From assembly GCA_964571375.1 (NCBI GenBank), contig CAZNBL010000014.1, forward strand, positions 1 through 29,383: DNA of 29,383 nt. Direction: 5' to 3'. The notes under the pieces are model-generated. The model did no database searches. It worked only from the letters and a program-made list of their open reading frames with translations, and had not been told where the DNA came from. Source of the DNA: JAFTYR01 sp964571375 (GTDB lineage: Bacteria; Pseudomonadota; Gammaproteobacteria; Burkholderiales; Burkholderiaceae_F). Below, in pieces: positions 23,073 through 29,383 of this stretch. The translations under genes were made by a program, and so were the position numbers. The first letter of the stretch is position 1. Each line of letters starts with the position of its first letter.

Positions 23073-23588
23073 TCAACTCACTTTACGGAAATACGCCTTG
23101 AGCGCATCCCACTGTTCTTTTGTCACCGGAGTAATCGAAAGACGGTTTCCCTTTTGCAGCACCTTCATGCCCTCGCAGCCGGGACAGGCGCGGAGCATCT
23201 CAAGCGAGATACGTTCGATTTTGGACGTGACGCGTACGTCGACCAAAATCCAGCGGGGGTTCTCAGCCGTACTCTTCGGATCGAAATACTTCGACGAGGA
23301 ATCAAACTGCAATGCATCCGGATAGGGTTCGCTTGCCACTTCGGCCAAGCCGACGATTCCGGGTTCCTTGCAGGAAGAGTGGTAAAACAGCACAGGCTGT
23401 CCGACGCGCATTTTGTCACGCATAAAGTTTCTGGCCTGATAATTTCGAACACCGAACCAAGCCACCGTCTGTTGCGGCATTGCAAGCACATCGTCGATCG
23501 AGCACTCACCGGGCTCGCTCTTCATCAGCCATGCATAGTTTTCTGTTTCCACTGCTTCAAATCCGGTCAATTTGTCTGTGCGGTTCAT
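23073..23588 (-). CDS. EVE-domain protein (thymocyte nuclear protein 1-like)
   Basis: A 171-residue protein made almost wholly of an EVE domain, a PUA-related fold that in studied members binds modified bases in DNA or RNA. The family start is clear: YAWLMKSEPGECSIDDV (18-34), then TVAWFGVRNYQARNFMRD, then GQPVLFYHSSCKEPGIVGLAEV and PRWILVDVRV. The ATG at 23588 gives an N-terminal extension of about 18 residues with no good ribosome binding site; a GTG at residue 13 is an alternative. The much longer open frame upstream (to 24476) is the antisense of thiM. It shares a transcript with sbcB and lgt. Possible roles are RNA or DNA quality control; the target is unknown. Confidence 0.88.
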   Translation of the reverse strand: MNRTDKLTGFEAVETENYAWLMKSEPGECSIDDVLAMPQQTVAWFGVRNYQARNFMRDKMRVGQPVLFYHSSCKEPGIVGLAEVASEPYPDALQFDSSSKYFDPKSTAENPRWILVDVRVTSKIERISLEMLRACPGCEGMKVLQKGNRLSITPVTKEQWDALKAYFRKVS

Positions 23589-23735
23589 TTTAACGAGAAA
23601 GCAAGTTTCGGCGATATTTTGACCGTTGAGCCTTCTCAAACTTTGCTGGGGTTTGTTCCCATTTTTCTGTCCGCTGCGAGATTTACGGGCTGTTACGCTT
23701 AAACTTTGGGAAAACCATTTTCGGAAATATCCGTC

Positions 23736-24530
23736 ATGCAGAACTTCGAATTCATTGCTCCGTCCGATACCGCGGCCGAACTGCGCCGTCTGCGCCAATC
23801 CAATCCGCTTATTCACTGCATTACCAACGAAGTTGTCCAGGAAATCACCGCAAACGTCCTGCTTGCCGCAGGCGCCTCTCCTGCGATGGTTGTTGCCGAA
23901 GAGGAAGCCGATGACTTTGCTTCTGTCGCCTCCGCCCTTCTTGTCAATCTCGGCACACCTTACGGCGAACGTCTCAATGCCATGCATATCGCCGCGCACA
24001 GCGCTATGGATGCAGGCCGTCCCTGGGTACTCGATCCGGTAGCTGCCGGCGGACTGCCCTGGCGCAACGAAATCATTCATGAATTCGTCAGCATGGCTCC
24101 GACAGTTATCCGCGGCAACGCGTCCGAAATTCTCTACCTTGCCGGTGTCGGTCACGGCGGTAAGGGTGTCGACAGTACCGACTCCTCGGATTCTGCTGTA
24201 CCTGCGGCCGTCTCTTTGGCAAAATCCTCGGGTTCCGTTGTTGTGGTAACCGGTGCCAAGGACTACATCACCGACGGCAAACGCATTGTCTGCGCCGAAG
24301 GCGGCGACCCGATCATCACGAAAGTGGTGGGAACCGGCTGTTCTCTGTCGGCACTGATGGCAGCTTTTGCGGCCGGAGCCGAAGATACGGTACGTGCCTG
24401 TGCGGCTTGCTGTGCCTACGTCAACCGTGCCGGAGAGACCGCTGCGGCTGCAAGCCACGGCCCGGGCAGTTTCCACAACGCTTATCTTGATGCGCTGTAT
24501 CTGTTGCAGCCCGAAGACTTCGAAAATTAA
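23736..24530 (+). CDS. thiM: Hydroxyethylthiazole kinase
   Basis: Salvage kinase that phosphorylates 4-methyl-5-(2-hydroxyethyl)thiazole for thiamine synthesis. The 264 residues show the family blocks NPLIHCITNEVVQEITAN (23-40), GASPAMVV (46-53), PWVLDPVAAG, IRGNASEI and the catalytic-loop motif VVGTGCSLSALMAAF. The start at ATG 23736 has GGAA 9 nt upstream; the frame continues 10 codons further only from a TTG. No TPP riboswitch was recognised in the 147 bp between it and the divergent EVE gene. It is followed by thiE with a 6-bp gap, a salvage pair; thiD is not in the window. Confidence 0.95.
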   Translation: MQNFEFIAPSDTAAELRRLRQSNPLIHCITNEVVQEITANVLLAAGASPAMVVAEEEADDFASVASALLVNLGTPYGERLNAMHIAAHSAMDAGRPWVLDPVAAGGLPWRNEIIHEFVSMAPTVIRGNASEILYLAGVGHGGKGVDSTDSSDSAVPAAVSLAKSSGSVVVVTGAKDYITDGKRIVCAEGGDPIITKVVGTGCSLSALMAAFAAGAEDTVRACAACCAYVNRAGETAAAASHGPGSFHNAYLDALYLLQPEDFEN

Positions 24531-24536
24531 TTTTCT

Positions 24537-25172
24537 ATGAGAAACCCGATCGATTTATCGCTCTACCTGGTGCTCGACGCCAATCTCTGCGGCACCCCCG
24601 AAGGAATGCTGCATACAGCCCTCAAGGCTGTCGAAGGCGGCGCCACCGTTGTTCAGCTGCGCGCTCCGGAATGGAAAAAGCGCAAACTGACCGAAGCAGC
24701 ACGCCTGCTCGCTCCTGAGCTTCGCCGTCTCGGCGTTCCGCTCATCATTGACGATCATGTCGACGTGGCCCTGCTTTGCGGCGCCGACGGCGTGCATGTC
24801 GGTCAGGCCGATATCCGTCCCGAAGACGTCCGTACTCTGCTCGGACCGAAAGCCATCATCGGCTTGTCGGTCGGCAATGCTGATGAAATCCCGGCCGAAG
24901 ATGCTCCGATCGATTATCTCGGCTGCGGTCCGATCTTTCCGACCGCAACCAAAAAGGATGCGGGCAAAGCCCTCGGTATCGAAGGTCTTGCGAAAGTGAA
25001 AAGTCTCACCACCTACCCGATCGTTGCTATCGGCGGCATCGGCGCATCCAATGCCGCTTCCGTCATAGAAACCGGCGTCGAAGGCATCGCCGTTGTATCT
25101 GCCATCTGCGGTCAGTCCGATGTCACTGCTGCCGCAGCAGCTTTATCCGACATCGTCAAAACTTCACGATAA
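24537..25172 (+). CDS. thiE: Thiamine-phosphate synthase
   Basis: Joins the HMP pyrimidine pyrophosphate and thiazole phosphate to make thiamine monophosphate. The 211-residue TIM barrel shows LYLVLDANLCG (9-19), GATVVQLRAPEWKKR (35-49), PLIIDDHVDVALLCGADGVHVGQ and the phosphate-binding GGIGASNAASVIETGVEGIAVVSAI. The gap to thiM is 6 bp, so the two are co-translated. Its last 61 bp overlap the convergent recD coding sequence, and no terminator lies between, so this pair probably ends by Rho or inside recD. Confidence 0.95.
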   Translation: MRNPIDLSLYLVLDANLCGTPEGMLHTALKAVEGGATVVQLRAPEWKKRKLTEAARLLAPELRRLGVPLIIDDHVDVALLCGADGVHVGQADIRPEDVRTLLGPKAIIGLSVGNADEIPAEDAPIDYLGCGPIFPTATKKDAGKALGIEGLAKVKSLTTYPIVAIGGIGASNAASVIETGVEGIAVVSAICGQSDVTAAAAALSDIVKTSR

Positions 25173-26935
25173 CGTTCGATCAGGGCTCCTGCGCGATGCG
25201 TCGGAGCCTTGGTTGCCTTCTCCATTACCTTTCTTTCGCCGTAAATCGCCACCGATTCTTTGGCTCGGGTAATAGCTGTATAGAAGAGTTCTCTGGTCAG
25301 GATTCGGCTCGTTTCATACGGCAGAACAATTGCCACACGGTTGAACTCACTGCCCTGAGACTTGTGAATCGTCAGGGCAAATGCATCGACATAACCTTCA
25401 AGGAAGGAAATCGGAATTCTGCGGATACCGTCGACACTGCCGAACACCGCAAAAATTACCCCGTCATCTTCCAGAAGAATACCGGTATCGCCGTTAAAGA
25501 CGCCTACCTCAGGGTCGTTGGCCGTCATCATGATGGCCTTACCTTCGAAGAGATCCGCGCTTGAACCCACTTCCCTGCGGAAGCGCTCGATGACGTATCG
25601 GTTGATCGATCTTTCTCCGAAGGGACCGTTGTGCTCGGCGGTAAGAATACGGTAGCGGTCGAAAATCCGCAGTAGCTCTTCAGGAGTTTTGTCGCCTGCA
25701 ATCACCGCATCGAAATATTCGCGATACCCTTCGTAAAGTTCGTTGAGATAGGATCTCTTTAACGAATACAGTCCTTCATTGGAACGGATATCGATCTTGG
25801 TCTTTCCTTCTTCTGCCCTGTCTACGAGGCGGTTCAACTCATCGACCTTACCGTCTCTGACGGCAAACGCAAACTGACCGATATCGGAGTCCTCACCGAA
25901 TCGATGACTCTTACGCAGCCAGGCTACGCAGTCGATCAACGGTGTTTTCGATGCCGCAGCCATCCCCGTGAACTCTGCATTCGGATGAATGCCGAATAGC
26001 TCCTTCAACATACCTTCTGAGTACGGGCACTGCTTGGAAATTTCGGCGAACACGGAACCGGCTTCCACGGAAGCGAGCTGATCTTTGTCGCCGATCAAAA
26101 TCAACCGACCGTTTTCGGGAATAGCGTCCACAAGACTGCGCGTAAGAGAAAGATCAAGCATCGACGCTTCGTCGACAATCACGGTATCGTAATCAAGCGG
26201 ATGCGTGCGGTCGTAGGCAATCTGCGGATAGTGAAGCAACTTATGCACGGTCATCGCAGGCGGTACAGCAAGCTTTCGGATTTTCTCCGGTACTCCTCTG
26301 GAAATACCGTTGGAAACCGCTTCCTTCATGCGCATTGCAGCCTTACCCGTCGGAGCAGCCATCACAATCTTGTTGTTTGGATCTTCTTCGAGAATCGCAG
26401 CCAGAATCTTCAGCACGGTGGTTGTCTTACCGGTACCGGGACCGCCGCTTAAAACCAGCAGTTTTTTTCGCAGACCGAGATAGACCGAGGTCATCTGCCA
26501 ATCGGGATCAGTACTGTTTTCATCGAAATTCGGAAAATAAGATCGTGCGAGCTCCGCAGCCTTCTCCTCCGTAATACCCGAATCCTTGGTACCGAGCTCA
26601 AAAAGTCTTTGGGCAACCTCACACTCAGCTTCGAAGTAGCGGCGCAGGAAAAGACCTCCTCGGGAATCGATCACAAGCGGTGTGACGGCTGCCCGGTCGG
26701 AAGCGCCCTGTGTTACCGCCAATCCGTGGTTAAGCAACAGATCGAGCGTTTCGCGGGGCAGTCTGTCCAAACAGACGCTGCCCTCTTCAATGGCACAGAT
26801 CAGACGCCTTCCGGCATCGCGAATAATCTCTGCATCTGCTTCCGTGCACTGCGTCCAGTCGACAAGTGCCTCACCGAAACCGACGGCAAGCTCCGAATAA
26901 TTTTTCTTATCCTTATTTTCGTATGTCTCTGTCAT
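25112..26935 (-). CDS. recD: RecBCD enzyme subunit RecD
   Basis: The 5'-3' helicase motor of the RecBCD (exonuclease V) double-strand-break enzyme. The 607 residues carry a small N-terminal domain (1-130). The superfamily 1B helicase motifs follow: Walker A GGPGTGKTTT (164-173), VIVDEASMLDLSL (motif II), ILIGDKDQLASVEAG (motif III), FALTIHKSQGSEFNRV and YTAITRAKESV. The start at ATG 26935 has AAGG 8 nt upstream and lies 10 bp after the recB stop. The chain ends with about 16 residues past the usual RecD end, rich in Ala, encoded antisense to the thiE end. recC is not seen in the window and presumably precedes recB beyond the right edge. Confidence 0.95.
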   Translation of the reverse strand: MTETYENKDKKNYSELAVGFGEALVDWTQCTEADAEIIRDAGRRLICAIEEGSVCLDRLPRETLDLLLNHGLAVTQGASDRAAVTPLVIDSRGGLFLRRYFEAECEVAQRLFELGTKDSGITEEKAAELARSYFPNFDENSTDPDWQMTSVYLGLRKKLLVLSGGPGTGKTTTVLKILAAILEEDPNNKIVMAAPTGKAAMRMKEAVSNGISRGVPEKIRKLAVPPAMTVHKLLHYPQIAYDRTHPLDYDTVIVDEASMLDLSLTRSLVDAIPENGRLILIGDKDQLASVEAGSVFAEISKQCPYSEGMLKELFGIHPNAEFTGMAAASKTPLIDCVAWLRKSHRFGEDSDIGQFAFAVRDGKVDELNRLVDRAEEGKTKIDIRSNEGLYSLKRSYLNELYEGYREYFDAVIAGDKTPEELLRIFDRYRILTAEHNGPFGERSINRYVIERFRREVGSSADLFEGKAIMMTANDPEVGVFNGDTGILLEDDGVIFAVFGSVDGIRRIPISFLEGYVDAFALTIHKSQGSEFNRVAIVLPYETSRILTRELFYTAITRAKESVAIYGERKVMEKATKAPTHRAGALIERYREVLTMSDKAAAAAVTSD

Positions 26936-26945
26936 AGCCGTCGCC

Positions 26946-29383
26946 TTATCCCAAAATAGCATCGAGTTTTTCAATCAGAGCAAGGGGCGGCCTGTCGTAC
27001 CAGATACCGTTATTGCCCGCATTCGGACGCACCCCTCGGACAAAGAGGTAATAGACGCCGCCGAAATGCTTTTCATAGTCGTAATCAGGCTGCGTTCTCT
27101 TCAGATGACGGTGCAAAGCCACTGTGTAGATCAGATACTGCAACTGATAGTAGTGCTCGCTCATCGCCTCTTTGACGCGCTCATTGTTGTAATCCTCGAG
27201 TCTGGTACTCAAACGATTTGTCTTCCAGTCGAGGATGAAATAGCGGCCGTCCTTTTCGAACACAAGATCGATAAAGCCCTTGAGATAACCGCTGTAGGCA
27301 TGCGGAGTTGTCCAGAACGGAGCCGGATAGCCGGCATCTGTCAGAGCCTTATGCAGACACACGACATCGAGTTTGCGGGCGTTCAGCATAAATTCCATTT
27401 CCGTCAGGCGATGAGCTGCATCAATCTGCGAGAGTTCGAGTCCCTCTCCGAGAACCGTCGTGAGCACATCACCCACCATACGTCGGATGGCCGGCACATA
27501 TTTTTCCAATCGGTCGGCAAAACCGGAACCCGCAACGCGAGCTTCGACTTCCTTATCCCAACCTCTGTCGTCGGAGAAATCGATACGCTCGAAAATACTG
27601 TGTACCAGGGTACCGAAGTCTGCGCTGCCCGGAATAGCAAGCACATCACCTTCGTCGATCTCTTCCTGAGTGCGAGGAGCCGAATCTTCGGCATACGCCG
27701 TCTGATCGTAGTCAGGAGTATCGGCAGACATACCGCTCTTCACCAAATTGGTATAGCTTGAAACCTGCCAGGCGGCATACTTATCGCCACAAGCCTCGAG
27801 CGTCACCAGATCGGGAATATCAGCCCACGGCCGAACTTCGAATCTGTCTCTTTCTTCGTCTGTGAGGAACAGACCGGAGAGCGAAACCACTTCGGAATTT
27901 TCTTCTGCAAACTTCTTAACGTTCGCTTCGAGGAGCTTGTCGCCGCTGTCACGCTCTTCAATACCGAAAAGCCCGGTGACCGACTGCAGTTTGTAGGAGT
28001 ACTGCTTAGACTTATCGCCTCGGCCGCCTTCAGGAAAAACTGCCGTCATAAACAAAGCTTCGGCAGCGCGCGTCAGCGACACGTAGCCGAGACGCATCTG
28101 TTCCTGCCAAATTTCATCACGTTCAAAATCACCGATTTCATCAATCGAGGACGGTGCATAGAAGTCTTTTTCAGCGGTATGGACATGCGACAGATCTAGC
28201 CCCGTCCCCTTAACGTCCAAAACTGTAACCGGCATAAACGGCAGGAAAACCACCGGATACTGCAAGCCCTTGGACGAGTGGTACGTCACAATCTGAATCA
28301 GGTTTTCTTCGCTCTCGAGCTTCAGAATATTATTCTCGTCGTTGCCGTTATTTGCCTTGGCAGCCGCTCTTTGCTTTTCAAGCCACTCAAGCAGGTAGGA
28401 CTGTTCGCGGTTATTCGAAGAAATCTGTTGCAGAAGCGTGCTGATCTGACGATAGTTCGTCAAACGTCTTTCCCCGAGCTCTTCGCCCAAAATACGGGAG
28501 TCCGCGCCGTGCATGGAAACAAAGGTTTCAAACGCTGAAGCAACCCCCTTTTTCGCCCAAATAAGACGCATCGATTCAAGCTCTTCAAACCACTCGGTCA
28601 GAGCGCTTTCATCGTTGAGCACTTCGGAAGCTTCGGCAATAGTTTTTCCCATCAGCTCACCGATCAGAAGTCTGGTGAGGCACCTCTTACTTCTCGGCTC
28701 CAGCAGCGCCTGAAGCCAGACACTGTATTCCTGAGCCTGTACGGTATAGAAAACACTGCTTCGGACTCGTCTGACACAACGAATTCTATGGTCGCGAAGC
28801 ACTCTTTCCATCTCATCGGCCTGCGAGTGAGAAGAAACCAAAATCGCAATGTCTTTTGCCTGAATCGGCTCTCCGCTGATGTAGCAGTCGCCTGCAAGCA
28901 ACTCTTTAATCGATGCCGCGGTCTTCTGAGCACCCAGCGAACGGACTGCGGAATTTGCTACGACACCTGGGTTAAACCAGATATTGAACGGCTTGAACGG
29001 CTTATCTTTACCCTTGACGCGCTTGACGAGACCGGTACGGCCGGAACCGGCCTTCACCGGACGAAATACGATTGCTTCGTCCCTGAACGGATTCTTCGTA
29101 AAGGAGTAGAGAGCATTGACAGCTTTTACCAATGCCGGCTGAGATCGGAAATTCGTGTCCAGCGAATAAACATGCTGAGCCAGTTCGCTCGCTTTTTGAT
29201 ACACGCGCAGGTCCGCACCGCGGAACCGGTAGATCGCCTGCTTCGGGTCACCTACAAGCAACAGATTGGTACCGGGGCGGTTCAGGTATACCTTTTCGAA
29301 CACCTCGAACTGCATCGCATCGGTATCTTGGAATTCATCGATGAGCGCAGCAGGGAACAGTTCGGCAATACGGGCGGAAACTT
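26946..29383 (-). CDS. recB: RecBCD enzyme subunit RecB, 3' part (runs off the right edge)
   Basis: The C-terminal ~812 residues of the 3'-5' helicase/nuclease subunit; the 5' part is outside the window. The first residues seen include ALIDEFQDTDAMQF (UvrD-type Walker B), then LLLVGDPKQAIYRFRGAD (motif III), LDTNFRSQPALV (motif IV), IVTYHSSKGLQYPVVFLPF (motif V) and RLGYVSLTRAAEAL (motif VI). The C-terminal RecB-family nuclease has LVHSIFERIDF and the catalytic GFIDLVF-(8)-ILDWKTN, in which the two Asp and the Lys are the metal/catalytic residues. The enzyme is therefore nuclease-competent by sequence. It is followed by recD after 10 bp in the same operon. Confidence 0.96.
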   Translation of the reverse strand, partial: VSARIAELFPAALIDEFQDTDAMQFEVFEKVYLNRPGTNLLLVGDPKQAIYRFRGADLRVYQKASELAQHVYSLDTNFRSQPALVKAVNALYSFTKNPFRDEAIVFRPVKAGSGRTGLVKRVKGKDKPFKPFNIWFNPGVVANSAVRSLGAQKTAASIKELLAGDCYISGEPIQAKDIAILVSSHSQADEMERVLRDHRIRCVRRVRSSVFYTVQAQEYSVWLQALLEPRSKRCLTRLLIGELMGKTIAEASEVLNDESALTEWFEELESMRLIWAKKGVASAFETFVSMHGADSRILGEELGERRLTNYRQISTLLQQISSNNREQSYLLEWLEKQRAAAKANNGNDENNILKLESEENLIQIVTYHSSKGLQYPVVFLPFMPVTVLDVKGTGLDLSHVHTAEKDFYAPSSIDEIGDFERDEIWQEQMRLGYVSLTRAAEALFMTAVFPEGGRGDKSKQYSYKLQSVTGLFGIEERDSGDKLLEANVKKFAEENSEVVSLSGLFLTDEERDRFEVRPWADIPDLVTLEACGDKYAAWQVSSYTNLVKSGMSADTPDYDQTAYAEDSAPRTQEEIDEGDVLAIPGSADFGTLVHSIFERIDFSDDRGWDKEVEARVAGSGFADRLEKYVPAIRRMVGDVLTTVLGEGLELSQIDAAHRLTEMEFMLNARKLDVVCLHKALTDAGYPAPFWTTPHAYSGYLKGFIDLVFEKDGRYFILDWKTNRLSTRLEDYNNERVKEAMSEHYYQLQYLIYTVALHRHLKRTQPDYDYEKHFGGVYYLFVRGVRPNAGNNGIWYDRPPLALIEKLDAILG

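Noticed and set aside
23589..23735. TPP riboswitch before thiM
   Set aside because: The conserved CTGAGA and ACCTGATCTGG-type elements are absent on the plus strand.
23589..24476. N-terminal extension of the EVE gene frame
   Set aside because: Antisense to thiM; EVE homologues begin close to the WLMKSEP motif.

Overview
The window reads as a compact chromosomal segment of a Betaproteobacterium, most likely Burkholderiales of the gut-associated Sutterellaceae type (Sutterella/Parasutterella relatives). The reasons are the fur gene facing a bamE-dapB pair, the mltD-fabI pair next to a methyltransferase-rnhA pair, and the recB-recD order. Two further traits are typical of anaerobic, non-fermenting Sutterellaceae: stand-alone autotransporter barrels, and Tat-exported flavin reductases paired with small multihaem cytochromes. 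The genus is an inference. No insertion sequence, prophage, CRISPR array or toxin system was seen.

Layout. 1-1536: a partial tRNA-Ala(GGC) and gltX, both on the minus strand. 1681-5528: an outer-membrane barrel (minus), dinB (plus) and a short CstA-type transporter (minus). 5529-10626: the accessory-looking part, a 463-bp AT-rich leader followed by a DASS/SLC13 anion transporter, a Tat-exported fumarate-reductase-like flavoprotein, a periplasmic tetrahaem cytochrome c and a Crp/Fnr-fold regulator. 10641-12051: tRNA-Val(CAC), rnhA and a methyltransferase (minus). 12169-15078: mltD-fabI-DUF423 (plus). 15241-18492: an unrecognised gene followed by nadK and recN (plus). 18570-18755: a probable 6S RNA (minus). 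18920-20176: dapB and bamE (minus), facing fur (20288-20740, plus). 20786-23588: EVE-domain gene, sbcB and lgt (minus). 23736-25172: thiM-thiE (plus), whose end overlaps recD; recD and the 3' part of recB run off the right edge (minus).

How the genes fit together. Most of the window is housekeeping: translation (gltX, tRNAs), DNA repair (dinB, recN, recBD, sbcB, rnhA), envelope (lgt, bamE, mltD, fabI), cofactors (nadK, thiM, thiE), lysine/peptidoglycan (dapB) and iron control (fur). The candidate system is 5992-10626. The transporter, periplasmic flavin reductase and tetrahaem cytochrome together look like an anaerobic respiratory module for an organic acid acceptor. The flavoprotein keeps the FAD fold and the proton-donor and C-terminal active-site residues of flavocytochrome c. 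It has, however, lost three of the residues that hold fumarate, so the acceptor is probably not fumarate. The neighbouring regulator lacks both the FNR cysteines and the CRP cAMP contacts and may sense something else.
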